Shown: positions 1 to 11,090, counted from the first letter of the stretch. The stretch is 64,000 nucleotides of DNA from Prorocentrum cordatum (GCA_963575745.1 CAUYUJ010017873.1:27501-91500), one strand, 5' to 3'. The notes: a model not told the origin generated them from the letters alone. Program-made: numbers and translations.

Positions 1-204
1 GCTGCAGGGCGGGTAATCGCAGGAATCGATTCTGAGACATCAGACGCGTCCGTCTGTCGCATTCAGAGGTCTGAATTTGGTCTGATACTCGAGTTGGCCT
101 GAAAAACTATTTGTTCTCTATTTTTCCGACAGTATATGTTGTCAGGAAGCTCTACGAGTCCCCCGGCGGTAACAAAGGTTGACGGTTTACCGCCGGCGCC
201 CAGT
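1..204 (+). mobile_element. L unit, 3' part (runs off the window)
   Basis: Holds the last satellite monomer and the tail of an L unit. The 3' repeat GGAAGCTCTACGAGT (from about 150) is followed by the terminal hairpin and CCCAGT ending at 204. The upstream part lies outside the window. Confidence 0.8.
143..204 (+). other. representative L-type 3' terminus with hairpin
   Basis: The subterminal GGAAGCTCTACGAGT is the reverse complement of the L head. It is followed by stem CCGGCGGTAA, a loop containing AGGTTGACGG, stem TTACCGCCGG, then CGCCCAGT. The same terminus ends almost every L unit in the window, for example at 1249, 2436, 3471, 5675, 6738, 8910, 14307, 17138, 22060, 23227, 24421, 25844, 26876, 30855, 34522, 43369, 46400, 53098, 54188, 57586, 61005 and 62200. 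Confidence 0.85.
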
Positions 205-1249
205 TGGCAAGAAAAATCTCGACGGACCTTTTGGTGACTTTTGGTCGGTTGAAAATTTTGTTCTCGAAATTTGACCATTCGTTAGAGCTCTAGTATTTTT
301 TCCCATGATATTCGATCTTATTCCCGCTCGCCATCTTGATCTTAGCTCGATCGGGTAACTTTGAAGGCCAAAAAGCAGGCAGGCGGGAACGGCCGTTTCG
401 AGTCATCTTGATAGGCGCTGTCGGTTTTCTCAAGATAACTCGAGCTTCAGGACACCTACAGAGCTGGTCAGCACAGCTAATGCGTTCAGAATGATCAGGC
501 GCGTTCGCCTGTTGAATCCAGAGGTCTGAACTCGGTCTGCTAGCCGAGCTAGGGTCGCAAACCTATTCGTATTATTCGAGTCATTGTAGCAGACGCTCTC
601 GGTTTTTCGTACTTAACTCGATCTATAGGGCAGCCACAGAGCTCATACTAACAGAAATCGATTGAGAATTATCAGGCGCGTTCGTCTGTTGCATCAAGAG
701 CTCTGAAATCGGCCTTCTCCCCGAGCTAGGTTCGCGAACCCATTCGTATTGTTCGAGTCATCTTGAGAAGTGCTCTCGGTTTTCTGTACATAAATCGTGC
801 TGGGGGAGGGCTATAGCTCTGCTGGTCACAGGAATCGATTTCGAGACATCAGGCGCGTCCGTTCGTCGAACCGATCGCTCGAAACTCGGTCTGCTGCTCG
901 AACGAAATCTGCGAAACTGTTGTATTATTCGAGTCATCCTGAGAGGTACTCTCGGTTTTCTGCACTTAACTCATACTGTACGGGCTGCAGAGCTGGTAAT
1001 CACAGAAATCGATCCGCAGACATGAGACACGTCCGCCTGTCGCATTCAGAGGTCTGAACTCGGTTTCATACTCGAGCTCGATTGGAAAACTGTTTGTTTG
1101 TTTTGTTAGAGTCATCTTTGGAGGTTCATAATCGCTTGGGCTGAAAAACTGGTCGTTCTCTGAAATTCGTTCCACATTATATATGGTCAGGAAGCTCTAC
1201 GAGTCCCCCGGCGGTAAGAAAGGTTGACGGTTTACCGCCGGCGCCCAGT
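205..1249 (+). mobile_element. L unit lacking the H1 head
   Basis: Begins with the leader TGGCAAGAAAAATCTCG directly after the preceding CCCAGT. The leader runs to about 400. Four to five monomers of about 177 bp and the standard tail follow. It is almost identical to 1393-2436 at a constant offset of about 1187-1188 bases, so the two are a recent duplication. Confidence 0.8.
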
Positions 1250-1321
1250 AACTCGTAGAGCTTCCCTGAGCAAGTTATTGCTGGAAGCTTAAGAGTAATT
1301 CCGGGGAGCTGGAGAGCTAGT
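1250..1321 (+). mobile_element. solo H1 head element (72 bp)
   Basis: A free-standing copy of the L head, from AACTCGTAGAGCTTCC to GAGCTAGT, with no leader behind it. It folds as AGCTTCC/GGAAGCT enclosing AGCAA/TTGCT around a GTTA loop. It is followed directly by a second, complete L head at 1322. The CTAG|T end and upstream hairpin make it look like a minimal element in its own right. Confidence 0.65.
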
Positions 1322-2436
1322 AACTCGTAGAGCTTCCCTTAGCTAGTTATAGCTGGAAGCTAAGAGTAATTCCGGCGCGTCCCAGAGCTAGTTGGCAAGA
1401 AAAATCTCGACGGACCTTTTGGTGACTTTTGGTCGGTTGAAAATTTTGTTCTCGAAATTTGACCATTCGTTAGAGCTCTAGTATTTTTTCCATGATATTC
1501 GATCTTATTCCCGCTCGCCATCTTGATCTCAGCTCGATCGGGTAACTTTGAAGGCCAAAAAGCAGGCAGGCGGGAACGGCTGTTTCGAGTCATCTTGATA
1601 GGCGCTGTCGGTTTTCTCAAGATAACTCGAGCTTCAGGACACCTACAGAGCTGGTCAGCACAGCTAATGCGTTCAGAATGATCAGGCGCGTTCGCCTGTT
1701 GAATCCAGAGGTCTGAACTCGGTCTGCTAGCCGAGCTAGGGTCGCAAACCTATTCGTATTATTCGAGTCATTGTAGCAGACGCTCTCGGTTTTTCGTACT
1801 TAACTCGATATATAGGGCAGCCACAGAGCTCATACTAACAGAAATCGATTGAGAATTATCAGGCGCGTTCGTCTGTTGCATCAAGAGCTCTGAAATCGGC
1901 CTTCTCCCCGAGCTAGGTTCGCGAACCCATTCGTATTGTTCGAGTCATCTTGAGAAGTGCTCTCGGTTTTCTGTACATAAATCGTGCTGGGGGAGGGCTA
2001 TAGCTCTGCTGGTCACAGGAATCGATTTCGAGACATCAGGCGCGTCCGTTCGTCGAACCGATCGCTCGAAACTCGGTCTGCTGCTCGAACGAAATCTGCG
2101 AAACTGTTGTATTATTCGAGTCATCCTGAGAGGTACTCTCGGTTTTCTGCACTTAACTCATACTGTATGGGCTGCAGAGCTGGTAATCACAGAAATCGAT
2201 CCGCAGACATGAGACACGTCCGCCTGTCGCATTCAGAGGTCTGAACTCGGTTTCATACTCGAGCTCGATTGGAAAACTGTTTGTTTGTTTTGTTAGAGTC
2301 ATCTTTGGAGGTTCATAATCGCTTGGGCTGAAAAACTGGTCGTTCTCTGAAATTCGTTCCACATTATATATTGTCAGGAAGCTCTACGAGTCCCCCGGCG
2401 GTAAGAAAGGTTGACGGTTTACCGCCGGCGCCCAGT
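1322..2436 (+). mobile_element. complete L unit with H1 head
   Basis: The 5' ACTCGTAGAGCTTCC is matched by the subterminal GGAAGCTCTACGAGT, then the terminal hairpin and CCCAGT. The head (1322-1392) has the variant inner stem AGCTA/TAGCT. Leader from 1393, then four to five monomers. About 1115 bp. Confidence 0.85.
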
Positions 2437-3471
2437 TGGCAAGAAAAATCTCGACGGACCTTTTGTGACTTTTGGTCGGTTGAAAATTTTGTTCTCGAAA
2501 TTTGACAATTCGTTAGAGCTCTAGTATTTTTTCCCATGATATTCGATCTTATTCCCGCTCGCCATCTTGATCTCAGCTCGATCGGGTAACTTTGAAGGCC
2601 AAAAAGCAGGCAGGCGGGAACGGCCGTTTCGAGTCATCTTGATACGCGCTGTCGGTTTTCTCAAGATAACTCGAGCTTCAGGACAACTACAGAGCTGGTC
2701 AGCACAGCTAATGCATTCAGAATGATCAGGCGCGTTCGCCTGTTGAATCTAGAGGTCTGAACTCGGTCTGCTAGCCGAGCTAGGGTCGCAAACCTATTCG
2801 TATTATTCGAGTCATTGTAGCAGACGCTCTCGGTTTTTCGAACTTAACGATCTGTAGGGCAGCCACAGTGCTGATATCACAGAAATCGATTGAGAATTAT
2901 CAGGCGGTTTCGTCTGTTGAATCAAAATCGGCCTGCTCCCCAAGCTAGGTTCTCGAACCTATTGGTATTGTTCGAGTCATCTTGAGAAGTGCTCTCGGTT
3001 TTCTGTACTTAAATCGTGCTGGGGGAGGGCTACAGTGCTGCTGGTCACAGGAATCGATTTCGAGACATCAGGCGCGTCCGTTCGTCGAACCGAGAGCTCG
3101 GAACTCGGTCTGCTGCTCAAAAGAGATCCGCGAAACTCTTCTATTATTCAATCATCCTGAGAGGTACTCTCGGTTTTCTGCACTTAACTCAGGCTGTATG
3201 GGGGGCTGCAGAGCTTGTAATCACAGGAATCGATCCGCAGACATCAGACGCGTCCGCCTGTCGCATTCAGAGATCTGAACTCGGTTTCATACTCGAGCTC
3301 GATTGGACAACTGTTCGTTTGTTTTGTTAGAGTCATCTTGAGAGGTCTACAATCGCTTGGGCTGAAAAACTAATCGTTCTCTGAAATTCTTTTCCACATT
3401 ATATATTGTCAGGAAGCTCTACGAGTCCCCCGGCGGTAAGAAAGGTTGACGGTTTACCGCCGGCGCCCAGT
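2437..3471 (+). mobile_element. L unit lacking H1
   Basis: Third unit of the tandem run, starting at TGGCAAGAAAAATC and ending in the hairpin and CCCAGT. It is clearly more diverged from the two preceding units than they are from each other and has short deletions in the monomers near 2850-2950. Confidence 0.8.
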
Positions 3472-3808
3472 TGGCCCAGCCGGCCGAGGCGGACAATGTG
3501 ATAACTTTTGGGTGGTTTTGCGAACATTTCAAAGATATTTGACCATTTATTTTGAAAAAGCAGATTTTTACGCCGAGCATTGGCATATGAACTCCTCTCT
3601 GACAGCAGCTCAGCTCCCTCGATGCATTTTTGCATGAGTTGACTTCCGGGAACTGAGCGAATATGAACGTCGAAAAAATCGAATGTTGATATTTTTGAAA
3701 AATCTCCATGTTTTGATTCTGTGTCGATTCTCTGCACTCTTACTAGTGAGAGGAGCTCTACGAGGTTCCCGGCGGTGACCAGGTTGACGGTTCACCGCCG
3801 GCGCCAGT
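3472..3808 (+). mobile_element. S unit without H2 head
   Basis: Starts TGGCCCAGCCGGCCGAGG in place of the usual H2 head and carries the common S body (GTGGTTTTGCGAA..., AGCAGATTTTTACGCC...). It ends with GAGCTCTACGAGGT, the hairpin in its GGTGA/TCACC version and GCCAGT. No coding potential. Confidence 0.75.
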
Positions 3809-3846
3809 AATTCCGGGGAGCTGGAGAGCTAGTTGGCAAGAAAAAT

Positions 3847-4245
3847 ACCTCGTAGAGCTCTTCGTTATCGATGAGCTAGAGGAATTCCGGCGCGGGGTGG
3901 AGCTAGTTGGCCGACCCGGCCAGAACGGACAAAGTGGTAACTTTTGGGTGGTTTTGCGATTTTTCGAAAGATATTTGACCATTTATTTTGAGAAAGCAGA
4001 TTTTTCGCACCTGTGAACGAATAAGAGGGCCTCTCTGTCTTGATATGAGCTCTGTAGGCGCACGTTTACTATCAAAACACTTGGCGCAACCATCTTCGTA
4101 TCGACATGAAAAAAATCATGTTTTCTCTGTTTCGAGTAATGCTTCCAGAAGCCCTCTCCTTTGATGCTGAGCACTCCTACGCGTGCTAGGAGCTCTACGA
4201 GGTTCCCGGCGGTGACCAGGTTGACGGTTCACCGCCGGCGCCAGT
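3847..4245 (+). mobile_element. complete S unit inserted in an L leader
   Basis: 399 bp from ACCTCGTAGAGCTC to GCGCCAGT. The 14-bp head is the exact reverse complement of GAGCTCTACGAGGT just upstream of the terminal hairpin. Flanks are AAAAAT on the left and CTCGACGG on the right, which together are the uninterrupted L leader. No target duplication beyond a possible single T. Confidence 0.85.
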
Positions 4246-4284
4246 CTCGACGGACCTTTTGCTGACTTTTGGTCGGTTGAAAAT

Positions 4285-4682
4285 ACCTCGTAGAGCTCTT
4301 CGACATCGATGAGCTAGAGGAATTCCGGCGCGGGGTGGAGCTAGTTGGCCGACCCGGCCGAGGCGGACAATGTGGCAACTTTTGGGTGGTTTTGTGAATA
4401 TTTGAAAGATATTTGACCATTTATTTTGAGAAAGCAGATTTTTACGCCGAGCATTGGCATATAAACTTCTCTCTGACAGCAGCTCAGCTCTCTCGTTGCA
4501 TTTTTGTATGAGCTGACTTCCAGAACCTGAGCGACTATAATCATCGAAAAAATCGAATTTGAAGATTTTCGAAAAATCTCCATTTTTTCAAACTGTGTCG
4601 ATTGTCTGCACTCTTACCAGTGAGAGGAGCTCTACGAGGTTCCCGGCGGTGAGCAGGTTGACGGTTCACCGCCGGCGCCAGT
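4285..4682 (+). mobile_element. complete S unit inserted in the same L leader
   Basis: 398 bp from ACCTCGTAGAGCTC to GCGCCAGT, flanked by GGTTGAAAAT and TTCGTTCTCA. These are contiguous in uninterrupted leaders such as 1436-1460. The same leader position is hit in opposite orientation near 9003. Confidence 0.85.
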
Positions 4683-5675
4683 TTCGTTCTCAAAATTTGA
4701 CCATTCGTTAGAGCTCTAGTATTTTTTCCATGATATTCGATCTTATTCCCGCTCGCCATCTTGATCTCAGCTCGATCGGGTGACTTTGAAGGCCAAAAAG
4801 CAGGCAGGCGGGAACGGCCGTTTCGAGTCATCTTGATACGCGCTGTCGGTTTTCTCAAGATAACTCGAGCTTCAGGACATCTACAGAGCTGGTCAGCACA
4901 GCTAATGCATTCAGAATGATCAGGCGCGTCCGCCTGTTGAATCCAGAGGTCTGAACTCGGTCTGCTAGCCGAGCTAGGGTCGCAAACCTATTCGTATTAT
5001 TCGAGTCATTGTAGCAGACGCTCTCGGTTTTTCGTACTGAACTCGATATGTAGGGCAGCCACAGAGCTGATAATCACAGAAATCGATTGAGAATTATCAG
5101 GCGCGCTCGTCTGTTGAATCAAGAGCTCTGAACTCGGCCTGCTCCCCGAGCTAGGTTCGCGAACCTATTGGTATTGTTCGAGTCATCTTGAGAAGTGCTC
5201 TCGGTTTTCTGTACTTGAATCGTGCTGGAGGGGGCTACAGTGCTGCTGGTCACAGGAATCGATTTCGAGACATCAGGCGCGTCCGTTCGTCGAACCGAGA
5301 GCTCGGAACTCGGTCTGCTGCTCGAACGAGATCCGCGAAACTGTTGTATTATTCGAGTCGTCCTGAGAGGTACTCTCGGTTTTCTGCACTTAACTCAGGC
5401 TGTATGGGGGGCGGCTGAGCTGGTAATCACAGGAATCGATCCGCAGACATCAAACGCTCCGCCTGTCGCATTCAGAGGTCTGAACTCGTTTCATACTCGA
5501 GCTCGATTGGAAAACTGTTCGTTTGTTTTGTTAGAGTCATCTTCAGAGGTCTATAATCGCTTGGGCTGAAAAACTAGTCGTTCTCTGAAATTATTTTCCA
5601 CATCATATATTGTCAGGAAGCTCTACGAGTCCCCCGGCGGTAAGAAAGGTTGACGGTTTACCGCCGGCGCCCAGT

Positions 5676-5801
5676 CAGCAACAGTTCCGTCGAGATTTTT
5701 CTTGCCAACTAGCTCTCCAGCGCGCCGGAATTACTCTTAGCTTCCAGCTATAACTTGCTGAGGGAGGCTCTACGAGTTATGCTCAGGGAAGCTCCACGAG
5801 T
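5676..5801 (-). mobile_element. inverted L leader and H1 fragments
   Basis: Read on the minus strand this is an H1 head followed by the first leader bases (TGGCAAGAAAAATCTCG...). A second H1 5' scrap (ATGCTCAGGGAAGCTCCACG) is attached on its plus-strand right side. A broken remnant with no 3' terminus. Confidence 0.65.
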
Positions 5802-7009
5802 TTCGTAGAGCTCTTCGGCAAAGAGCTAAGAGGAATTCGGGCGCAGGGTAGAGCTAGTTGGCCGGCCCGACGAAAAGAGAGAATGTGGTAACCTGGGGTC
5901 GGTGTTTTTCACTTTATGCAAAATAACTCGTAGAGCTCCCCTTAGCAAGTTATTGCTGGAAGCTTAAGAGTAATTCCGGAGCGCTGGAGAGCTAGTTGGC
6001 AAGAAAAATCTCGACGGACCTTTTGATGACTTTTGGTCGGTTCAAAATTTTGTTCTCGAAATTTGACCATTCGTTAGAGCTCTAGTATTTTTTCCCATGA
6101 TATTAGATCTCATTCCTGCTCGCCATCTTGATCTCAGCTCGATCGGGTAACTTTGAAGGCCAAAAGCGTCCCGGCGGGAACGGCCGTTTCGAGTCATCTT
6201 GATACGCGCTCTGAACTCGGCCTGCTGTCTGAGCTATGTTGGCGAAACTATTCGTATTGTGCGTAGTATCTTGAGAAGTGCTCTCATTTTTTGCACTCAA
6301 CTCGTGCTGGGGGCTATAGTGCTGCGGTTCGCAGATATCGATTCCACACCTCGGGCGCGTCCGTCGGTCGATTCGAGAGCTCCGAACTCGGTCTGCTGCT
6401 CGAACTAGGTTCGCGAAACTATTTTAGTATTCGAGTCGATAGTGTCGGTTTCTGCACGTAAACTCGGGCTGTAGGTGGCTGCAGGGCTGGGAATCACATG
6501 AGTGTTTGCAGACTTCAGACGCGCCCGCCTGTCGATTCAGAGGTCTAAACTCGGTTTGATACTCGAATTGGGTTGCGAAACTGTTTCTTTTTCGTTACAG
6601 TCATCTTGAGAGGTCTGCAATCGCTTGGGCTGAAAAACTATTCGTTCTTGGAGTTTTTTTTCGCACTATATGCTGTCAGGAAGCTCTACGAGTCCCCCGG
6701 CGGTAAGAAAGGTTGACGGTTTACCGCCGGCGCCCAGTTTTGAAATTCGTTTTTAGAAGTGAGATTTTCATTCCCTCTAGTAAGCTATGGCGCACCTGCT
6801 GGTAAATTTTTTATGGCTCTAGGTCCCGTATTGCTATCACAACACTTGGAGGAACCCACTGTATGATAAACGAAAAATTGTAATTTTTCTAATTTTTCGG
6901 CTCTCGCTTCAGAAGCTTCCTTCACGTGTTCGGAGGAGCGCTGTGTAAGAAGAGAGCTCTACGAGGTGCCCGGCGGTAACTTGGTTGACGGTTTACCGCC
7001 GGTTCCCAT
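5802..7009 (+). mobile_element. S-type unit interrupted by a complete L unit
   Basis: H2-like head and S body (5802-5934) stop at TATGCAAAAT and resume at TTTGAAATTCG (6739). The unit ends with GAGCTCTACGAGGTGCC, the hairpin and TTCCCAT at 7009. The last bases are CCCAT instead of CCCAGT, one of five such ends in the window. Confidence 0.75.
5935..6738 (+). mobile_element. complete short L unit inserted in an S unit
   Basis: 804 bp with H1 head (AACTCGTAGAGCTCCCC...), leader, two to three monomers, subterminal repeat and hairpin, ending CCCAGT. The clean AAAAT^TTTGAAA junction shows that the L family moves as a discrete unit. Confidence 0.85.
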
Positions 7010-7850
7010 GCTCAGGGAAGCTCTACGAGTTACGGGAAATCTTTTCAGAGGGGCTCTAGGACGCTCCCCTGCAACGCTGCCGAAGCGCTGCCAGAAACGT
7101 GTCCACGTGTGCCTTGACGCGTGCAGGCGCGGAAGCTTGCCGGAAGCTCTCCCGGACCCGTTGCCGTTTCAGGCGAGTCGCTGCGGGGGGGCCGCCGTGG
7201 AGGAGCTCCTGGCGGGCACCACCACCGTCCGGCTTCTAATCTTAAACCCTTTAGCTCTCAGCGAGCTCTCCGGGAACCTTCCTGGCAAGCCCACGGAAGC
7301 TCGCGTGAAGCTCTTCTGGGGCTCTGGGGGGCTCCCCTGCGGCGCTTCCGAAGCGCTGCCAAAAACGCTTCCACGCGTGCCTGCGCGCGTGCGGGCACGC
7401 GTGGAAGCTTGCTGGAAGCTCCCACGGACCAGCTGCCGGCTTGAACGACCTGCTGCGGGGATTCTGGAGCGGCGGAGATGGGCTGCTGGCGGGCACCACC
7501 ATCGTCCGGCTTCTAATCTTAAACCCTTTAGCTCTCAGCGAGCTCTCCGGGAATATCTCCTGGGGAGCTCTGAGGAACCTCCCTGCAGCGCTGCTGAAGC
7601 GCTGCCAGGAACGCCGCCATGCGTGCCTGCACGCGTGCAGGCACGCGTGGAAGCTTGCCGGAAGCTTTCCCGGACTCGTTGCCGGCTCGCCGAAGCTGCT
7701 GCGAGGCCTGTGGACCGCCGTGCAAGGGCTCCCGGCGAGCACCACCACCGTCCGGCTTCTAATCGTAAACCCTTTAGCTCTCAGCGAGCTCTCCGGAAAA
7801 GTAAAACCCTCTAGCTCTCAGAGAGCTCTCCGGGAAAAACCACTCAAAAG
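7010..7850 (+). repeat. GC-rich tandem modules (three copies)
   Basis: After a 24-base inverted H1 scrap, three GC-rich modules of about 245-277 bp follow. Each ends near GGCACCACCACCGTCCGGCT (about 7214, 7491 and 7738). Each holds CACGCGTG-rich palindromes and the closing text CTCTCAGCGAGCTCTCCGGG. Long open frames occur on both strands here, including 282 residues on plus, but they follow from high GC and symmetry. I see no recognisable domain. Confidence 0.7.
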
Positions 7851-7851
7851 T

Positions 7852-8910
7852 TACTTGTAGAGCTTCCCCAAGCAAGTTGCTGGAAGCTTAAGAGTAATTC
7901 CGGCGCGCTGGAGAGCTAGTTGGCTCGAAAAAAAGAACTGAACTTTTCACAACTTTTGGTCGGTTCAAAATTTTGTTCTCGAAATTCAACAATTCGTTTG
8001 TGCTCTAGTATTTTTTCCCGTGATATTCGATCTTATTCCCGCTCGTCATCTTGATCTCAGCTCGATCGGGTATCTTTTACTGCCAGAAAGCACAATGGCG
8101 GGATCGGCCGTTTCGAGTCATCTTGATACGCGTTGTCAGTATTTTGTACTTAACTCGAGCTGTAGGACGGCTACAGAGCTGGTAAGCACAACTAATCGAT
8201 GTAGAATGATTAGGTGCGTTCGCCTGTTGAACCCAGAGCTCTGAACTCGGTTTGCTAGCCGAGCTAGGTCCGCAAACCTATTGGTATTATTCAAGTCATC
8301 TTGATTCGCACTGTCGGTACTCTGAACTTAACTCGAAATATAGGACAGCTACAGAGCTGGTAAGCACGCCTCATCGACTCAGAATCATCAGGCGCGTTCG
8401 GCTGTTCCAACCAGAGGTCTGAACTCGGTCTGCTAGCCGAGCCAGGTCCGCAAACCCATTCGTATTATTCGAATCATCTTGATAGGCGCTCTCGGTTTCC
8501 TGTACTTAACTCGAGCTATAGGACAGCTACAGGGCTGATAGTTACAGAAACCGATTCAGAATCATCAGTCGCGTTTGTCTGTCGAATCCAGAGCTCTGAA
8601 CTCGGTCTGCTGCGCGATCCAGAATCACGAAACTGTTCGTATTCTTCCAGTCATCTTGAGAGCTACTGTCGGCGTTCTGCACTTAACTCGGGCTGTAGGG
8701 AGGCTGCAGGGCGGGTAATCACAGGAATCGATTCGAAGACATCAGACGCGTCCGTCTGTCGCATGCAGAGGTCTGAACTCGGTCTGATACTCGAGTTGGG
8801 CTGAAAAACTATTCGTTCTCTGCAATTTTTTTTGACATTATATGTTGTCAGGAAGCTCTACGAGTCCCCCGGCGGTAACAAAGGTTGACGGTTTACCGCC
8901 GGCGCCCAGT
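7852..8910 (+). mobile_element. L unit with H1 head
   Basis: The head starts ACTTGTAGAGCTTCCCC and has a shortened inner hairpin (AGCAAGTTGCT). Leader, about four monomers, tail hairpin and CCCAGT follow. The last monomer reads directly into the tail. Confidence 0.8.
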
Positions 8911-9125
8911 TATCACTCTGTCCTTTCTGGCCGGGTCGACCAACTAGCTCCACCCCGCGCCGGAACTCCTCTAGCTTATCGATGCCGAAGAGCTCTACAA
9001 GGTATTTTCAACCGACCCAAAGTCAGCAGAGGGTCCTTCGAGATTTTTCTTGCCAACTAGCTCTCCAGCGCCCCGGTTACTCTTAAGCTTCTAGCAATAA
9101 CTTGCTCAGGGAAGCTCTACGAGTT
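8911..9125 (-). mobile_element. inverted L head and leader carrying an inserted S fragment
   Basis: On the minus strand: H1 head (9125-9059), L leader to GGTTGAAAAT, then an H2 head inserted at that point, then the first bases of an S body cut at 8911. The insertion point is the same leader position as at 4284, so this is a hotspot or an inherited insertion. Confidence 0.7.
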
Positions 9126-10347
9126 ACTGGGCGCCGGCGGTAAACCGTCAACCTTTCTTACCGCCGGGGGACTCGTAGAGCTTCCTGACAACGTATAATG
9201 TCGAAAGAAATTGTAGAGCTCGAATAGTTTCTCAGCCCAAGCAATTTCAGACCACTCGGATGCAACAGCCGAACGCCCCCGATTTTTCTGGATTGTCTTC
9301 TGTACGAGCTTTGTAGCTCTCCTACAGCCCGAGTTACGTGCGTAAATCGACAGCACCTCTCAAGATGACTCGAACAATACGAATAGTTTGAGAAACCCAG
9401 CTCGAGTATCAGACCGAGTTCAGACCTCTGCATGCGACAGGCGGACGCGTCTCATGTCTCTGAATCGATCCCTGTGATTACCAGCCCTGCAGCCCCCCCT
9501 ACTGCCCGAGTTGAGTGCAGGAAACCGACAGCACCTCTCAGGATGACTCGAACAATACGAATAGTTTCGCGAACGTAGTTCGGGCAGGAGACAAAGCTCG
9601 GAGCTCTGCATTCGAAAGGCGGACGCGCCTGATGTCTCTGAATCGATTCCAGTGATTATCAGCCATGCAGCCCCCCTACAGCCCGAGTTAAGTGCAAAGA
9701 ACCGACAGCATCTCTCAAGATGACTTGAACAATACAAATAGTTTCGCGATTCTAGATTGGACAGGAGACCGAGTTCAGAGCTCTGGATTCAACAGACAAC
9801 GGCCACTGATGATTCTGAATCAGATTCTGTACGTATCAGCTCTGTAGCTGTCCTGTAGCTCGAGTTAAGTACAGAATACCGAGAGCGTCTGTCAAGATGA
9901 CTCGAATAATACGAATAGGTTTGCGGACCTAGCTCGGCTAGCAGACCGAGTTCAGACCTCTGGGTTCAACAGGCGAACGCGCCTGATCATTCCGGATCGA
10001 TTAGCTGTGCTAACCAGCTCTGTAGCTGTCCTGAAGCTCGAGTTATCTTGAGAAAACCGTCACCGCGTGACAAGATGGCCCGAAACGGGCGATCCCGCCT
10101 GCCTGCTTTTTGGCAGTAAAAGGTACCCGATCAAGCTGAGATCAAGATGGTAAGCGGGAATAAGATCGAATATCATGGAAAAAATACTAGAGCTCAAACG
10201 AATTGTTGAATTTCGAGAACAAAATTTTCGACCGACCAAAAGTCACCAAAAGGTCCGTCGAGATTTTTCTTGCCAACTAGCTCTCCAGCGCCCCGGAATT
10301 ACTCTTAAGCTTCCAGCAATAACTTGCTAAGGGAAGCTCTACGAGTT
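9126..10347 (-). mobile_element. complete L unit, minus strand
   Basis: Read on minus: H1 head at 10347, leader, about five monomers, subterminal repeat and hairpin ending at 9126. Its internal organisation matches the plus-strand units, so orientation is not fixed. Confidence 0.85.
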
Positions 10348-10408
10348 ACTAGCTCCACCCCGCGCCGGAATTCCTCCAGCTCATAGATGCCGAAGAGCTC
10401 GACGAGGT
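10348..10408 (-). mobile_element. solo H2 head, minus strand
   Basis: About 61 bp, minus-strand start ACCTCGTCGAGCTCTTCGG and end GAGCTAGT. On the minus strand it follows GGCTTCTAAT of the GC-rich module, the same target text used by the S unit at 12857. Confidence 0.65.
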
Positions 10409-11090
10409 ATTAGAAGCCGGACGGTGGTGGTGTCTGCCAGCAGCCCATCTTCGCTGGTCCAGAATCCCCGCAGCGACTCGTAAAACGTCGCAGCGGGTAC
10501 GGGGGCGCTCCAGGCACACGTCACGCGTGCCCGCACGCGCGCTCGCACGCGTGGAAGCCTTCCCGGCAGCGCTTCAGAAGCGCTGCAGGGAAGCCCCCAG
10601 AGCTCCAGAAGCGCTTCAGAAGAGCGTCCGAGGGCCCGCCCCCCCAAAAAAAAAGCTTTCCAGTGTGTATTCTGTTTCCGGGCCGGCGGTGCAAGCTCTC
10701 TGAGAGCTAGACGGTTTTAGATTAGAAGCCGGACGGTGGTGGTTCCGCCAGGAGCTCCTCCACGGCGGTCCACGAGCCTCGCAGCGGCTCGCCCGACCCG
10801 GCAGCTGGTCCGGAGCGCTCCCGGCAGGCGTTCACGCGTGCACGCGTGCAGGGCACGCGTGGAAGCTGTCTTGGCAGCGCTTCAGAAGCGCTGCAGGGGG
10901 GCCCCCAGAGCCCCAGAAACGTTTCACAAGGGCGTCCGAGGGCTCGCCAGGAGAGCTTTCCGGTGTGTTTTCATTTTGCTCTCCGGGTTTTCCCGGAGAG
11001 CTCTCTGCGAGCTAAAAGGTTTTGCATTAGGAGCCGGACGGTGGTGGTGCCCGCCAGCAGTCCATCTCCGCCGGTTCACGATCCCGTGAT
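10409..11090 (-). repeat. GC-rich modules, minus strand
   Basis: Two modules inverted relative to 7010-7850, recognisable from AGAAGCCGGACGGTGGTGGT at about 10410, 10725 and 11030 and from CACGCGTG palindromes near 10530 and 10840. A run of A residues follows a C run near 10650. No gene. Confidence 0.65.

Larger units (their letters stand above)
3809..5675 (+). mobile_element. L unit split twice by S insertions
   Basis: An H1 3' half (3809-3833) and leader start (3834-3846) are interrupted by the S unit 3847-4245. Leader bases 4246-4284 follow, then a second S unit 4285-4682, then the rest of the L unit from TTCGTTCTCA to CCCAGT at 5675. Removing both insertions restores the leader with no gained or lost bases at either site. 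Confidence 0.85.

Noticed and set aside
3847-4245. Classical MITE with terminal inverted repeats
   Set aside because: The 3' repeat copy is subterminal, followed by a hairpin and extra bases, and there is no 2-10 bp target duplication at any readable site.
6966-7814. 282-residue open frame in the GC-rich modules as a gene
   Set aside because: Open frames occur on both strands and several phases here and in every GC-rich module. The translation repeats with the module and is rich in Leu, Pro, Ala and Arg. No domain is visible.
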